Origin: Corythucha ciliata
Taxonomy: Eukaryota; Arthropoda; Insecta; Hemiptera; Tingidae
Assembly: GCA_038030265.1 (NCBI GenBank)
Contig: CM075941.1
Span: forward strand, 55,839,952 to 55,903,951
Reading direction: 5' to 3'
DNA: 64,000 nucleotides
The notes under the pieces were generated by a model that saw nothing but the letters and a program-made list of their open reading frames with translations, searched no databases and had not been told where the DNA came from. How positions within the stretch are numbered: the stretch's first letter is position 1; each line of letters opens with the position of its first letter. Made by a program: the position numbers and the translations under genes. Shown piece by piece: positions 9,742-20,092 of the stretch.

Positions 9742-10089
9742 CGAGGATATCCAGAGCACTGACGACCAGACGCCTTCAACACCGCGTCCACACCCTCTCG
9801 CCGCGACTTAATCACCTTCTCCCGCCGCGCGTGTCTCGCGTAACTGTTCACCGGTAACATCGCGTAATAAGTTATGTCAGGTAACACTCCTCGTCTCACA
9901 CTGCACCAGTAAAACTCCCCACCGCCAAGCGGTCCACACCGGTAACGTGTCAGCTTTGACCAGCTGGCACGGCTGACGGGGAGTGAGACGAGGATAACCA
10001 GGAATTGCACGTGCCGGGTCACTTCCGGGTCGTGCACTCCGACACATTCTGGTCATGTGCCTGAAAAGGCATCAAGCCAGAGCCGGAAG

Positions 10090-10252
10090 AAGGCACAAAC
10101 CTGGTTGGACCTTTGGTGTGGTTGAGACCTTTGCTGTGGTTGGACCTTTGCTGTGGTTGAGACCTTTGCTGTGGTTGGACCTTTTCTGTGATTGAGAGCT
10201 CTGCAGTGGTTAGACCTTGGCTGTGGTTGGAGCTTTGCTGTGGTTTGAACAT
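10090..10252 (-). repeat. Inverted copy of the 'gtccaaccacagcaaag' array
   Basis: The plus strand reads cctttgctgtggttggac repeated about nine times, the reverse complement of the array at 6030-6232. Both arrays contain the same divergent unit (aaggtctaaccactgcagagct when read in one direction), so they are true inverted copies and not two independent arrays. Confidence 0.8.
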
Positions 10253-10563
10253 TACTCGTTACAGCCCTACCAGTCTCACAATTTCAGCAGCAGACTATTC
10301 TCCGAAACTTACAATTCTGTTGTTTTTTCAAAATTAACTTTAAGCTCTAAAACTTGTAATTTTGTGGCTAATTAGCCTCGAAACTTCAAAAAAAAACACG
10401 AGTAACGGAAAATCACGCTGCTTTGCAATAAGGAGCCATGAATAACGGCGTTATAAGTTTTTCGGTTAACGTTTTCGAGAAACGATGCCCAGCTCTGCAT
10501 TCCACCCTCCACCATGTTATCGCGCTAATTCTAAACTGAGTGTATTTTTTTTTTTTTTTTCAG

Positions 10564-10707
10564 GGGTGAATATTTTGTGTTCGATACAAATAGTCCGCTG
10601 CCGAGAGTCGAAAGACGTTTGTGGAAACCACGGTGTTTTCATTACGACAACGTCGCCGCCGCTATGTTAACTTTGTTTGCCGTGCAAACTGGTGAAGGCT
10701 GGCCTCA
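10564..10707 (+). CDS. cac: Cav2 exon e8: domain III pore loop and selectivity filter
   Basis: Completes the glutamine split at e7 and reads GEYFVFDTNSPLPRVERRLW, then YDNVAAAMLTLFAVQTGEGWPQ. The E of TGEGWP is the domain III filter glutamate. The acceptor follows a T16 tract. It is 144 bases with two bases left at the donor gtgcgt. Confidence 0.94.
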
Positions 10708-10788
10708 GTGCGTAACCACATCATCCCCTCAACCATTTCTGACAACGTCGCTTTAACCACCATACTTCTCTTTCAATTCAAATTTCAG

Positions 10789-10990
10789 AGTTTTACAGCA
10801 CTCGATGGCGGCTACTTACAAAGATATGGGTCCAATACAAAATTTCAGAATAGAAATGTCCATCTTTTACATAGTGTATTTCGTAGTTTTTCCTTTCTTT
10901 TTCGTCAACATATTCGTCGCTTTGATTATTATCACCTTCCAAGAGCAAGGCGAAGCTGAATTACAGGACGGTGAAATCGACAAAAATCAG
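10789..10990 (+). CDS. cac: Cav2 exon e9: domain III S6
   Basis: Starting at the a after ttcag restores the split glutamine and gives [20 protein letters not shown], then the S6 helix ([25 protein letters not shown]) and [16 protein letters not shown]. It is 202 bases and ends in phase 0 at gttttc. Confidence 0.93.
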
Positions 10991-11063
10991 GTTTTCCCGA
11001 CTTATTCACTTCTTCCCCCCCTCACCATTTTTCCTTTCATAATAACGCAATTTTTGTTTTCAG

Positions 11064-11228
11064 AAATCGTGTATCGATTTTACGATTCAAGCTCGACCTC
11101 TCGAACGGTATATGCCCAATAAGAGGAATAGCTTTAAATACAAAATTTGGAGGATTGTAGTTTCAACGCCATTTGAATACTTCATTATGATGCTCATCGT
11201 TTTTAACACGCTGCTCCTCATGATGAAG
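11064..11228 (+). CDS. cac: Cav2 exon e10: III-IV linker and domain IV S1
   Basis: Reads [20 protein letters not shown], the short III-IV linker, then [20 protein letters not shown] and [12 protein letters not shown] (IVS1). It is 165 bases, phase 0 at both ends. The following exon exists in two versions. Confidence 0.93.
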
Positions 11229-12819
11229 GTACTTTCGTACTATTTTTTTTCCCCTTACATTACTGTAAATTACTTGAAATAACGTTAACCTTTTGGCTCT
11301 TCAACAACAAATTCACTAAAAATTAGGTTTTTTTTTCAAATGGGGCCAACAGGAGATTCCCCTAAGATTTTTTCAAAGTTTCGCTTTTCAAAGAAAGCAC
11401 AACTGCAATAAGAACGAACAGAATTTATTAAATTTTTGACTTTCACCCCATCGATGCACTAAAATATTGAAAAAAAGAATTGCACTTATCGTTGCATGGG
11501 ATTTTTCACCGAGTGTGTCTAAAAAAAAAAAAAACTCCAGAGTCAGATTTGTCCTGCCAGTTGAAGTAAAATGACGAGCATGAGTAAAATTTGTTAAGTC
11601 GAAACACTCTCGCTTTCAACCTCTAAATTTCATTAATTTTTCTTCTTTATCTTCAACTTTCTGTCCTTCATTTCTTCTCTACGAGCATGAACGTTTCATA
11701 ATTGAAGTCGATTTCTATCAATATTTTGTTTATTTCCATCGAGGATAAACCATTTTCATAGCACGCTCGACACGGTGTGGGGCTCTTGAAGACGGGTGGG
11801 CGTGGTGGTGGTTGGGGGGACACTTAAAAACTCAATTTTCTCGAATTCCACTTTCTTAAAGAGCCGTTTTCCCTGCTGATGTCTGTTGCGTCAACTATTA
11901 TTTATTCTCGTAATACGAAAGATGGGAAATCGCCGCATTACACTAGAAAAAATGGGTAAAATCGTCATTGTTGACAAGATCAGGTCCCTTGATGCTGATG
12001 AGCTCGTGTGGTTTAATAGATTTCGAGCGTATTTTTAGCGTTCCAATTGGTTTGAGAGATGGACATTTCTAGGGCTGTCAGATATCACTCTCGAGAGCAA
12101 TTTGGGCCCACTCAGAACGCTAATTATCAACGTTGGAATTTTATGCTCTTTTAAGCTAATAGCACGTGGGCATCCACTTAACGGCAATACAACTCCTCCG
12201 GTGACGACCTCCCAGCACACTCTATTCTCCGGGTCATTAGAGGTCCCAAACTTATGAAAAACGACGGTTTTGCCCCTTTTTCTCTTGTTTTGAGGCGATT
12301 TTCATTCTTTTGTGTTGGGAGAATATGACAGGTTAGGAGTTTTTTCCTAAATCTTTCGTAGCCGTGCTCCTGACATACCATATTCTCCTAATACAAAATA
12401 TCGAAAATCGCCTCAAAACCCGAAAAAAAAGGGGGGCAAAATCTTCGTTTTTGACAATATTTGGTCCTCAATGACCAGGAGAATAGAATATGCTGGAAGG
12501 TTGTCGACTAAATAATTTTTGACAGAACCCGAGCTCGTAGCTCATATTCTCCTGATACAAAATATATAAAATCGCAGCATTTCATCTGAAAAAGGGGGCA
12601 AATTCTTTGGTTTTGACAATATTGGTCGAATTTCCCTGCTGATGTCTCACAACAGCAGTTACAAAATCACCTTTTCGCGTTACCAGTGAAAAAAGTGGCA
12701 TTCCTCTCACTGTAACCTCCCTGCGAAAGTTGAACTTTGCCTCTCTAGAGAGGAAAAACATTTTTCCTCATTGCCAGTGAGGAAAAGTTGAAAAGTCAGG
12801 CATAAACAGCTGTGATTCT
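11229..12819. other. Intron with decayed repeats
   Basis: No coding similarity. Between about 12180 and 12650 the phrases ttctcc(t/g)..., tattctcc and 'gaaaa(a)cgacggttttgcccc' recur in a 150-base rhythm. These resemble the tandem block at 52240-52700, including its interspersed agcac..attctattctcctgg words. The stretch 11229-12030 shows only AT-rich sequence. Confidence 0.5.
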
Positions 12820-13705
12820 TTACTCTTAACCTTGGGTAAGATAGCATAATGGGAATTTCTGCCTCTCTCATTTTGTGGCCTTCGCTATCTTGTGGAGTGC
12901 GGTGTGTTTCGTTTTGGTTGGGTGAACTTAATAGTTGGTATATTTCACAACGAGTGAGGAAAGCGACACTTTACGCACGAGTTGTGTTTGGCGTTCGAGG
13001 TGAAGCCGAGCTAACGAGCGCGTAAAGACTCTCCTCACGAATTGCGAACGCTATTTTTCGGTTGACCGGCGAAGTGTGAGGCACTTCACCACGACTCACT
13101 CCAAACACCCAAATAACAGTGACAGAAAGTACTTTACATCACTCCTAGCAGTGACGTAAAGTACTTTCGTTCACTACGTGACGTAAAGTAAGGAAATAAC
13201 ACGCTGAGATTAAAGTTTTTCTTTCATCGTGAGGTTGCCATGGTGAAAATAGCCACTTTCTCCGTAAGTCAAGAGAAAAGAATTACAGCTGTTTAGCCTG
13301 ACTCTTAAACATTTCCTCACTGAAGTGAGGAAAAATATTTTTCGCTTGACCTACTGAGAAAGTGGCTATTTTCACCATGGTAACCTCACGACGAAAGAAA
13401 CACTTTAATCGCAGCGTGTTATTTGCTTTCTTTACGTCACGCAGTGAACGAAAGTACTTTACGTCACTGCTAGGAGTGATGTAAAGTACTTTTCCGTCAC
13501 TGTTAGAAGTGACGTGTTTGGAGTGAGTCGTGGTGAAGTGCCTCAAACTTCGCTGGTCAAGCCTCGATCGCCAAACACAACTCGCGCGTAAAGTGACGCT
13601 TTCCTCACCCTTTGTAAAATATACTATTACTCTTAACCTTGGGGAAGATGGCATAATGGGTACCTTTGCCTCTCTCCTTTTGAGGCCTTCGCTGTTTCGT
13701 TGACG
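12820..13705. mobile_element. Foldback element with about 300-bp inverted arms
   Basis: The left arm (about 12936-13280) and the right arm (about 13315-13626) are reverse complements at high but imperfect identity, including the stretch with accatggtgaaaatagcc and a block of repeated tgacgtaaagtac words. Arms of this length around a short centre are typical of foldback-type DNA elements. A direct repeat of about 75 bases (12822-12897 and 13627-13700, both starting tactcttaaccttggg) lies just outside the arms. No transposase is encoded. The left arm has roughly 65 extra bases. Confidence 0.75.
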
Positions 13706-13904
13706 TACAGCTCACGGGTAAAGTTCCACTTTCCTCTCTCGTTGTGAAATGTACTATGTATGTCGTTTCGTTTGTTTTTTCGACCTTTTCGTTTCATTGC
13801 GATTTTGTGCCCCCCCCCCCCCCCCGAATGAAATCGTCGAGGGAACGCCATATGAAACTCAATTTTATCACCTTCTTCTCTTCCTTTATCGACATGAAAT
13901 CATG

Positions 13905-14430
13905 ATTTTTTTTTTTTTAAGGAACCAGCCCCTCGAAATTGGGTTTCGAACGTGCCAACTACGCGAAGTTTTATTTTTTAAAGGAGTCAAGTGGCTCAAA
14001 TTCCGCGAAATTTTTGCTTTGACCGAGCCAGTCCCGCTGAATTGATTTTGAATGGGCAGACACTGCAAAATTTTGTTTTTAATAAAGAGTCAGACCCGCG
14101 ACCACCACGAAATTACTGTTTGAATTTATCAACAGCGCGACATTGTACGTATTTTTGGAGGGCCGAAGCCACGAAATTGCTTAGCGGTTGATTGTGAGGG
14201 GGGGGGGGGCAAGCCTGTCCCACGAAACCGTTTTTTTAATGAGCCAATTATTCCACGAAATTTCCGTAAGCCAGCTCCGTGAAATTTGGGGTTTTCATCA
14301 GGGAGCCAGCCCCCCGACGAATTTGGTTTGGGACTTTGCCAACTCCGCTAAATTGCTTTTTGAATGGACCAAACTTTGCGAAATTGGGTTTTTTGAGTGG
14401 AACTGGACCCGGCGGGGAATATTAGGAATA
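13905..14430. repeat. Degenerate minisatellite, 'cgcgaaattttgtttttaatgagcca' family
   Basis: Units of about 30 to 40 bases containing cgaaatt, a T run and gccaa or gagcca recur through this stretch with strong divergence. A C16 run lies just upstream at 13810-13825 and a G run at 14199-14208. The family recurs at 33230-33520, in its copy at 44030-44320, and weakly at 58530-58760. Confidence 0.6.
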
Positions 14431-14990
14431 ACCAAAAAACCAATAAACCATGGTGTCAGTGGAATAGGATGGAGGAGGGTGGGAGAGTAACATGTGGTTT
14501 CTTAGGTTCGACTCTTGAAAATTTTTTTTTTAAATTGGGTCGTTGATTCTAGGAACGAAATCTTGCGAATTTGGCGCCTGGAAAACCAAATTTCACGGAT
14601 TTGAATCTGTTATGAAATTTCTTTGATTGATGGGTGCCTTAAAAATACCAATTTTGGAGGGGGTTTGCCTCTTTTATGAACGAAATTCTCTCATCATCTT
14701 TTCAAATCTTTCATTTTTAGTTCCAGCATGATCTATTTACATTCTATTTCTTCTAAAAGTTGAATTTTAACTAATAAAATTTAAGGAAAAAGCATGGATT
14801 TTACCACGCTTCTCTTCATTCTGTCTTTTCACTCTATTTCAAAATGTATTTTCATAACATGTATCATGTAATTTTTATGTTTTTCCTTGCTGTAGTTAAA
14901 TATTGTTGTTGTGTTTGATTTTCTTTATTATTTTGTCGTATTTTTTTTTTTTTTTTTGTTTATTTTGTTGTTTTTCGGGGAAACTTGTAG

Positions 14991-15101
14991 TATTACAGAC
15001 AAGGCCATATGCTTAAGAGAAGTCTCCACTACCTGAATGTGGGATTCACTGGCATGTTTACTGTTGAATGTATCCTCAAGATAATCGCTTTTGGAGTACG
15101 G
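14991..15101 (+). CDS. cac: Cav2 exon e11a: domain IV S2, version a
   Basis: A 111-base exon, phase 0 at both ends: YYRQGHMLKRSLHYLNVGFT then GMFTVECILKIIAFGVR, the IVS1-S2 linker and S2. Acceptor cttgtag, donor gtaagc. A second exon of identical length and phase at 15950 encodes the same segment in different words, so only one of the two can be used in a normal channel. The next common exon ([12 protein letters not shown]) joins either in frame. Confidence 0.9.
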
Positions 15102-15949
15102 GTAAGCACACAAAACCAAGAAAAAAAAAAAAAAAAAGTTAAGAGAGAAAGAAAGAAAACAAATATAGACGAAGTCCGTAGACAGAGGTGTTCCAAAAAT
15201 TTATGAACTGCCTTTGCTCTCAGGCGATATGGCCTAATGGTAATGACATAAAAAACGAGTTGTAATAAAAAAAACAAAAAAAAAAACGTTAAAACATGCT
15301 ATTCCGGCGAAGCAGGAATTGTTACTTTTATTATTATTTTTATTTTCTGGCACTTCTATAAAAATAGGTTAGCTACGCATGGCACTGTGGGCAGCATGAA
15401 CGAATCGCACTCGTATAGTTTACTGCACCCCCCACCACTCATCATTCCTTCATTCCCACCGCGCTGTAACAGAAATTAACGAAGCTTTAGTTACTGTAGA
15501 ACTGGGACAGTTCGATTTATTATTCGAAATAGCCTAGCGAACTGATTTTTAAATTGTTTAAAAGTAACTTCTCTCCATTTGGCTCCATTGGACTTTTTCC
15601 TGGAAGAAAAGTAGCGTTTATTTAGGAACAGACTTCTTTCTCGCCTCTCCCTTAGAACAATTCAGCCTTATGCACGTAGACAGAATCTTGATAGTCATAA
15701 TTTAACTACTTTAAATAAATAAATAAATAAAATTTGAGCATGTAAACTCGACATGGAGTTCTATAGGCTTCCAACTTTCACGCCAAAGGCTTTTTTTTTA
15801 CGCAATTCAAAAAACAAAATGGAATTGTTTTAAGGAAGAGATCCCCCAACCCCCACCAACTGTCACTATAAACTTTCCTCAACCTGGGAGGGAAAACAAC
15901 ATTTTATGTAATTGGAACGCTTTTGTGTTTGCTGTGATTCTTGTGGCAG
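15102..15949. other. Intron between the two versions of exon 11
   Basis: AT-rich intron of 848 bases with A and T runs and a short (aata)n tract near 15712-15730. No further exon-like segment was seen. Confidence 0.5.
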
Positions 15950-16060
15950 TATCGCGAAGCCCCAGCTCTCCTTGAAGATATCCTACAGATAATGAACTTG
16001 GTCTTCACAACTCTATTCCTAATTGAGTGTATTATGAAACTCATCGCGTTTGGCGTTAAG
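15950..16060 (+). CDS. cac: Cav2 exon e11b: domain IV S2, version b
   Basis: A 111-base exon, phase 0 at both ends: YREAPALLEDILQIMNLVFT then TLFLIECIMKLIAFGVK. It aligns residue for residue with e11a (37 codons each), sharing the FT..F..EC..K.IAFGV pattern of S2, but differs over most of the linker, where it is more acidic and lacks the H/R/K residues of e11a. Acceptor ggcag, donor gtgata. Including both exons would keep the frame but duplicate S2, which would not make a normal channel. Confidence 0.88.
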
Positions 16061-16490
16061 GTGATACTAAAAAAAAAAAAAAATATTTTGATTCCGTTGT
16101 TTTTTTTTTTAGGTTTTAAGACGTTAATAGTAATTAATAGAGTTAAGAGTTTTATTTAAAATTGGGTTGCATGGCTCTCTGCGGGTTAAAACAAAAAGAA
16201 ATTGTTTAAATTAATGAAAATACGAAGAATAGTTGCTGCTTATACTACACGTTCATTAGCGCTGTAGAACTAGTAGCCATGCTTATTGCATGAACAAGAA
16301 AAATAACTAAAAAATTAACAATTACAACAAAATAATAATAAAAAAAGTGTAAAACAAGAAAAAAATAAACACAGTAATGATGGTAAAAAAGGGCAGTTCA
16401 TATAAAGGGATTTATCGTAGTTTTTGTTTTTTTGTTATTTTTTTTCGTTTCACCGTAATTTAACATTTTCATTTATCGATGAATTTACAG
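16061..16490. other. Intron, no features seen
   Basis: AT-rich intron of 430 bases with runs of A and T; ends in the acceptor aatttacag. Nothing else was recognised. Confidence 0.5.
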
Positions 16491-16580
16491 AATTTTTTCA
16501 AAGATCCCTGGAATACATTTGATTTTATAACAGTGATCGGAAGCATAGTGGACGCCCTTGTTCTCGAACTCGTTGTAAAC
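16491..16580 (+). CDS. cac: Cav2 exon e12: domain IV S3
   Basis: Reads [20 protein letters not shown] then [10 protein letters not shown], the S2-S3 linker and S3. It is 90 bases, phase 0 at both ends, donor gtaaat. It follows either version of exon 11. Confidence 0.92.
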
Positions 16581-16672
16581 GTAAATATTTACTCCCTTTT
16601 GGCTCAAAACCACCTTCGATCCTTTCGGATTTTCATTTGTTTTATTTGTGTTTTTTTCTTCTTCTTCTTCAG

Positions 16673-16789
16673 GAAAATTCCTTCAACGTTGGTTTTTTAA
16701 GGTTATTCAGAGCGGCGAGACTTATAAAATTGTTACGCCAAGGATATACGATACGAATCCTTCTTTGGACTTTCGTTCAATCTTTTAAA
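16673..16789 (+). CDS. cac: Cav2 exon e13: domain IV S4 voltage sensor
   Basis: Reads [20 protein letters not shown] then [19 protein letters not shown]. The R-x-x-R-x-x-R spacing of [16 protein letters not shown] is the IVS4 sensor. It is 117 bases, phase 0 at both ends, acceptor cttcttcttcag, donor gtaagt. Confidence 0.94.
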
Positions 16790-16867
16790 GTAAGTGAGAT
16801 GATGCTGTTGGTGGGGAGAGGGATATGCGGACGTTAATTTTTGTTTTTTCATTAATTTTTTTGACAG

Positions 16868-16933
16868 GCCTTACCGTACGTCTGCTTATTGATTGCGATG
16901 CTATTTTTCATTTACGCTATAATTGGAATGCAG
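16868..16933 (+). CDS. cac: Cav2 exon e14: domain IV S5
   Basis: A 66-base exon reading ALPYVCLLIAMLFFIYAIIG MQ, the IVS5 helix, phase 0 at both ends with donor gtaatg. The next exon is 17 kb away, and two alternative versions of it exist. Confidence 0.93.
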
Positions 16934-17835
16934 GTAATGTATTCTTTATTAAATTTGATTAATCGTTTAATTTAATTTTAACGGGTCATTACGAGTTTTT
17001 TTTTTATCGATTTTTATTTTATTTTGAAAAAGCCTCACACCAAAGCTATGTAATGAAATTGTTTAAAAATTCCAGTGCCAAAAAGAAATATTTTAACGAT
17101 AAGACGAAATAAGGTTATAATCACAGCTATACACCAGCAGAAAATAATAATATTTGAGTGTTTAAAGAAAAAAAGAAGAAAGCATGCTGGTTGTAGTTAG
17201 ACTCCCCCCCCCCTTAGGTGTATTAAAAGTGATTGGATGGATGGGGGGGGGGTGCAATGGTAGATCAGTCCAACTTTGCCCTTTAAGGAGGGGGGTGACC
17301 GACAGTGGGGGCGTAAATAGGCCCATATAGGGTATCCACATAGATGTACGTTGAAATATTGGTTCAACACGATGCATATGGCATATGTGAACCTGGCACA
17401 ACACATGCTGCCGAATTCAACGAAAACATTCACTATTCGTTTGTTTACGTTTGTTTTGCTGAAATTTTGGTTTGTTTACCCTTTCAAATACGATATTTTT
17501 AAGAAAAATTATGTGTGCGGCTAAGTTCACGCAACCCGACACATGAGCCGAATCGATCGACGGAATATGCCACAAATGAATATTTCGGCTTCAATCAAAC
17601 GTAAACAAACGACGTTCCGACAGAACAAACGATTTCGATCATTAAAAGTCGGGTTGCATGAAGTTGGCCACGCACACTCACTCGTGGCTATAATGTAGTA
17701 ATTTGGGAGGATAAACAAACGAAGATTTCGGTCAAACAAACGACGTTCCAACGGAATAATGCCGCTAAACGAAAAGGTTGCCAAAGTTTCAGTTTCATGC
17801 CCCATTCTCTTAGTGTACAAGACAAATTTCAAGTT
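16934..17835. other. Start of the 17-kb intron, no gene
   Basis: AT-rich intron. Short G and C runs occur near 17203-17290. Around 17520-17670 the words caacccgac and gtcgggttg, with the nearby cgaatcgatcg and cgatttcgatc, form a weak inverted repeat. Nothing codes here. Confidence 0.45.
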
Positions 17836-18955
17836 TTCAGGCCAAACTGCAAGGTTCAAATCCAATTACTAATTTCCAAGCCAAATTGTCACTTTCACAA
17901 TTAATTATCGGTACCCTCGCCAAATTCCCAGTTTCTTGTCAACATTTTTCAGTCCCCAGGACCAACTGTCAGTCCGGCCAGTCCGGAACTGTCAGTTTGT
18001 CAGTTTCAAGACCAAAATGTCTGTTTCTAGGGCATATTGTCCAGGCCAGACTGTCACCAGTTTCACTGCTATAAATAGTTCGTCACTTTCCAGGTAAAAT
18101 CGTCAGTTTCCAAAGCCAAGTTGTCAGTATTTCAGCAAAAATTTCCAGATTCCAACACAAATTGACGCTTCCCGTGCTAAATTGTCAGTTTGAAAGCAAA
18201 ATTGTTAGGTTTCAAGCAAAATTTTCAGTTTCTTGGCCAAATTTTGATTTATCAGGGCATATACTATCAGTCAGGCCAAAGAGTCAGTTTCCATGCCATA
18301 CCGCGTCAGCTCTTCCCGACCAAGTTTTCGGGCCAAGATGTCTGTTTCCACAGTTGACAGTTTTCCAGCAAGAAATCCCATTTTCCGATAGAAATTGCCA
18401 GTTTGATAATAAACTCGTCAGTTTCCAACTCAAAATTGTCAGTGGCCGAACTGTCAGTTTCCCTGCTACAAATTTCCCGCAGTGTCCAAGTTAAATTGTG
18501 AATTTTCATAGTCAGTTTTGCGAGCTAAAATTGTCGTTTTCCAAGCCAAATGTCTCAGTTTTTCCGGCAAAAACTTCCAGTTTCCAGCGCAAATTGTCAG
18601 TTTTCGAGCAAAAAAATGTTATTTTCCTAGTTACATCGCCGGTTTCCAAGCCAAACTGCCAGTTTGCAAGCCAAACGACTGTTCGTTTTCAAGTCACTTT
18701 AGCGAGCCAAATAGTCAGTTTTCTGGACATATTGTCAATTTCAATCCAAAGTGTCAGTTTCCAGGTTATTTTGTCAGTTTTCCTGCCAGGCTGTCAGTTT
18801 CAGTGCCAAATTGTTGGTTTTCAGACCAAATTGTCAGTTTCCAAGCTAAATTGTCACTTTTCAACTAAAATTTCCAATTTTCAAGGTCAATTATCACTTT
18901 TCAAATCAAGATGTCAAGTTGTAAGGCTCAATTATCAGTATCCATGCCTATATAT
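17836..18955 (+). repeat. Degenerate minisatellite, 'gccaaattgtcagtttcca' family
   Basis: The phrase (g)ccaaattgtcagttt(c/t)c or a close variant recurs about every 20 to 30 bases for 1.1 kb. The same motif, in the opposite orientation, appears near 52075-52140 (tggcaatttgacttggaaactgac). Long open frames here arise from the repeat and are not genes. Confidence 0.75.
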
Positions 18956-19183
18956 GTAAAACTGGGGAATTTTGTCCTGGTACACCGAGTTGGATAACTT
19001 GTTCACGATGGGAAACGGACCCAATCGTATTTCGTCTAGCTTTTTACGGTTCTGTCTGTTCCCGTTCTCTACGTACACGTTGTCTCCTATTGTGAGTGAA
19101 ACGTTTTTTCTTTTGGAATTTCCTTCGGGACTCGAGCAGATTAGCTGTGCGTAGTGGTTCGTGGTCATCTGTGTTGTAGTCAC
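18935..19183 (-). pseudogene. Gypsy integrase C-terminal fragment
   Basis: The translation contains LTIGDNVYVENGNRQNRKKL and then LGPFPIVNKLSNSVYQ, the pattern of the integrase C-terminal domain (G-D-x-V, L..R.GPF.I). It follows the RNase H segment almost directly, so the HHCC finger and the D,D-35-E core have been lost by deletion. Confidence 0.7.
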
Positions 19184-19590
19184 TTGCGAAGTACTGGGTT
19201 TCTCGATAGGCAGTCCGCTTCTGCATTTGCGGATCCCGATCTGTAGATTATGTCGAAATCAAACTGTAAGAGATAGTTTGCGAGATCGCCTAGCTCCTCA
19301 TCTGTCCTTGCTTTCAATTTGAGGTTTTCCAGAGGTTTATGATCGGTAATAATTTTAAATTGGCGGCCTATCAACCAGTACCGCCAGTATTTCACGGCTT
19401 CTTTAATCGCTAAACTCTCCAAGTAGATAGCTTTTTGTCTCTTTTGGCTCTCGTTGAGCTTCTTGGAGGAGTAAGCAACGGGTTTTTCAACTCCGTCTGG
19501 TTGAGGCTGCTTAAGGATCGCTCCGATACCTTCTATGCTCGCATCAGTATAAATTACGATCGGTAAGTTTCGGTCAAAAATGGCTAGCAC
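19180..19590 (-). pseudogene. Gypsy RNase H segment
   Basis: Reads LPIVIYTDASIEGIGAILKQ, VAYSSKKLNESQKRQ, FKIITDHKPLENL and ANAEADCLSRNP, matching the RNase H and tether order of Ty3/gypsy pol (TDAS, SS..L...E..Y, TDH..L, N..AD.LSR). It is preceded on the minus strand by a frame break from the RT. Confidence 0.85.
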
Positions 19591-19693
19591 CGGGGAGGAT
19601 GTTAGGTAAGTTTTGATTCGCTCAAAAGCTTCCTGGCATTGATTGTTGCGTCCATGCGAATTTGACGTCTTTTCGAAGAAGATTGTGAAAATG

Positions 19694-20080
19694 TCAAGTG
19701 TTTTTGCTGCGTTTTGGATGGTAGAAGTTTATTTTACCCAGAAACTGACGAATATTTTTTTGATGTTTTGGCGTAGGGAAGTTTTTAATAGCTATTAAAT
19801 TATCGTTGAAAGGTCTGACTGCGTTGTTTTCTATGACGTGACCCAAATATTGGATGGAATTAGTGGCAAAATTGCATTTGATGAACTTTAGTTTGAATCC
19901 CTCCTTTTTGATTGCCTCTATTAGAGCCTCGAGATGTCGGATGTGTTGTTCAAAAGTTTTAGACAAGATGAGTATGTCGTCTATGTAGTTACAACAGAAG
20001 TCACCTAGCCCATTCCGTCGGATGATACCCGAGAGTATTCTTTGGAAAATTGCGGGTGATGTTTTTAAGCCAAACGGCAT
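19694..20080 (-). pseudogene. Gypsy reverse transcriptase, YIDD half
   Basis: Reads MPFGLKTSPAIFQRILSGII, then CCNYIDDILILSKTFEQHIR and LGHVIENNAVRPF, the fourth to seventh RT motifs with the YIDD active site. The frame ends in the connection region. Confidence 0.85.
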
Positions 20081-20092
20081 GGCGACCCACTG

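Larger units (their letters stand above)
6236..9990 (+). mobile_element. LINE-B: decayed R1-like non-LTR retrotransposon
   Basis: A GC-rich plus-strand block carries the usual order ORF1-like protein, AP endonuclease, reverse transcriptase and C-terminal C-x-C/H-C region, all with frameshifts or deletions. It lies in the intron between e7 and e8 in the same orientation as the channel gene, between inverted arrays of a short tandem repeat. Exact ends are uncertain; the coding part spans 6460 to 9741. Confidence 0.85.

Noticed and set aside
15012..16060. Reading e11a and e11b as two consecutive constitutive exons
   Set aside because: The frame would stay open, but the channel would have two S2 segments in domain IV, so exclusive use is the sensible reading.
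18162..18959. Open frames of 110 to 153 codons on the plus strand
   Set aside because: They are translations of the degenerate tgtcagtttcca minisatellite and show only its periodic words.
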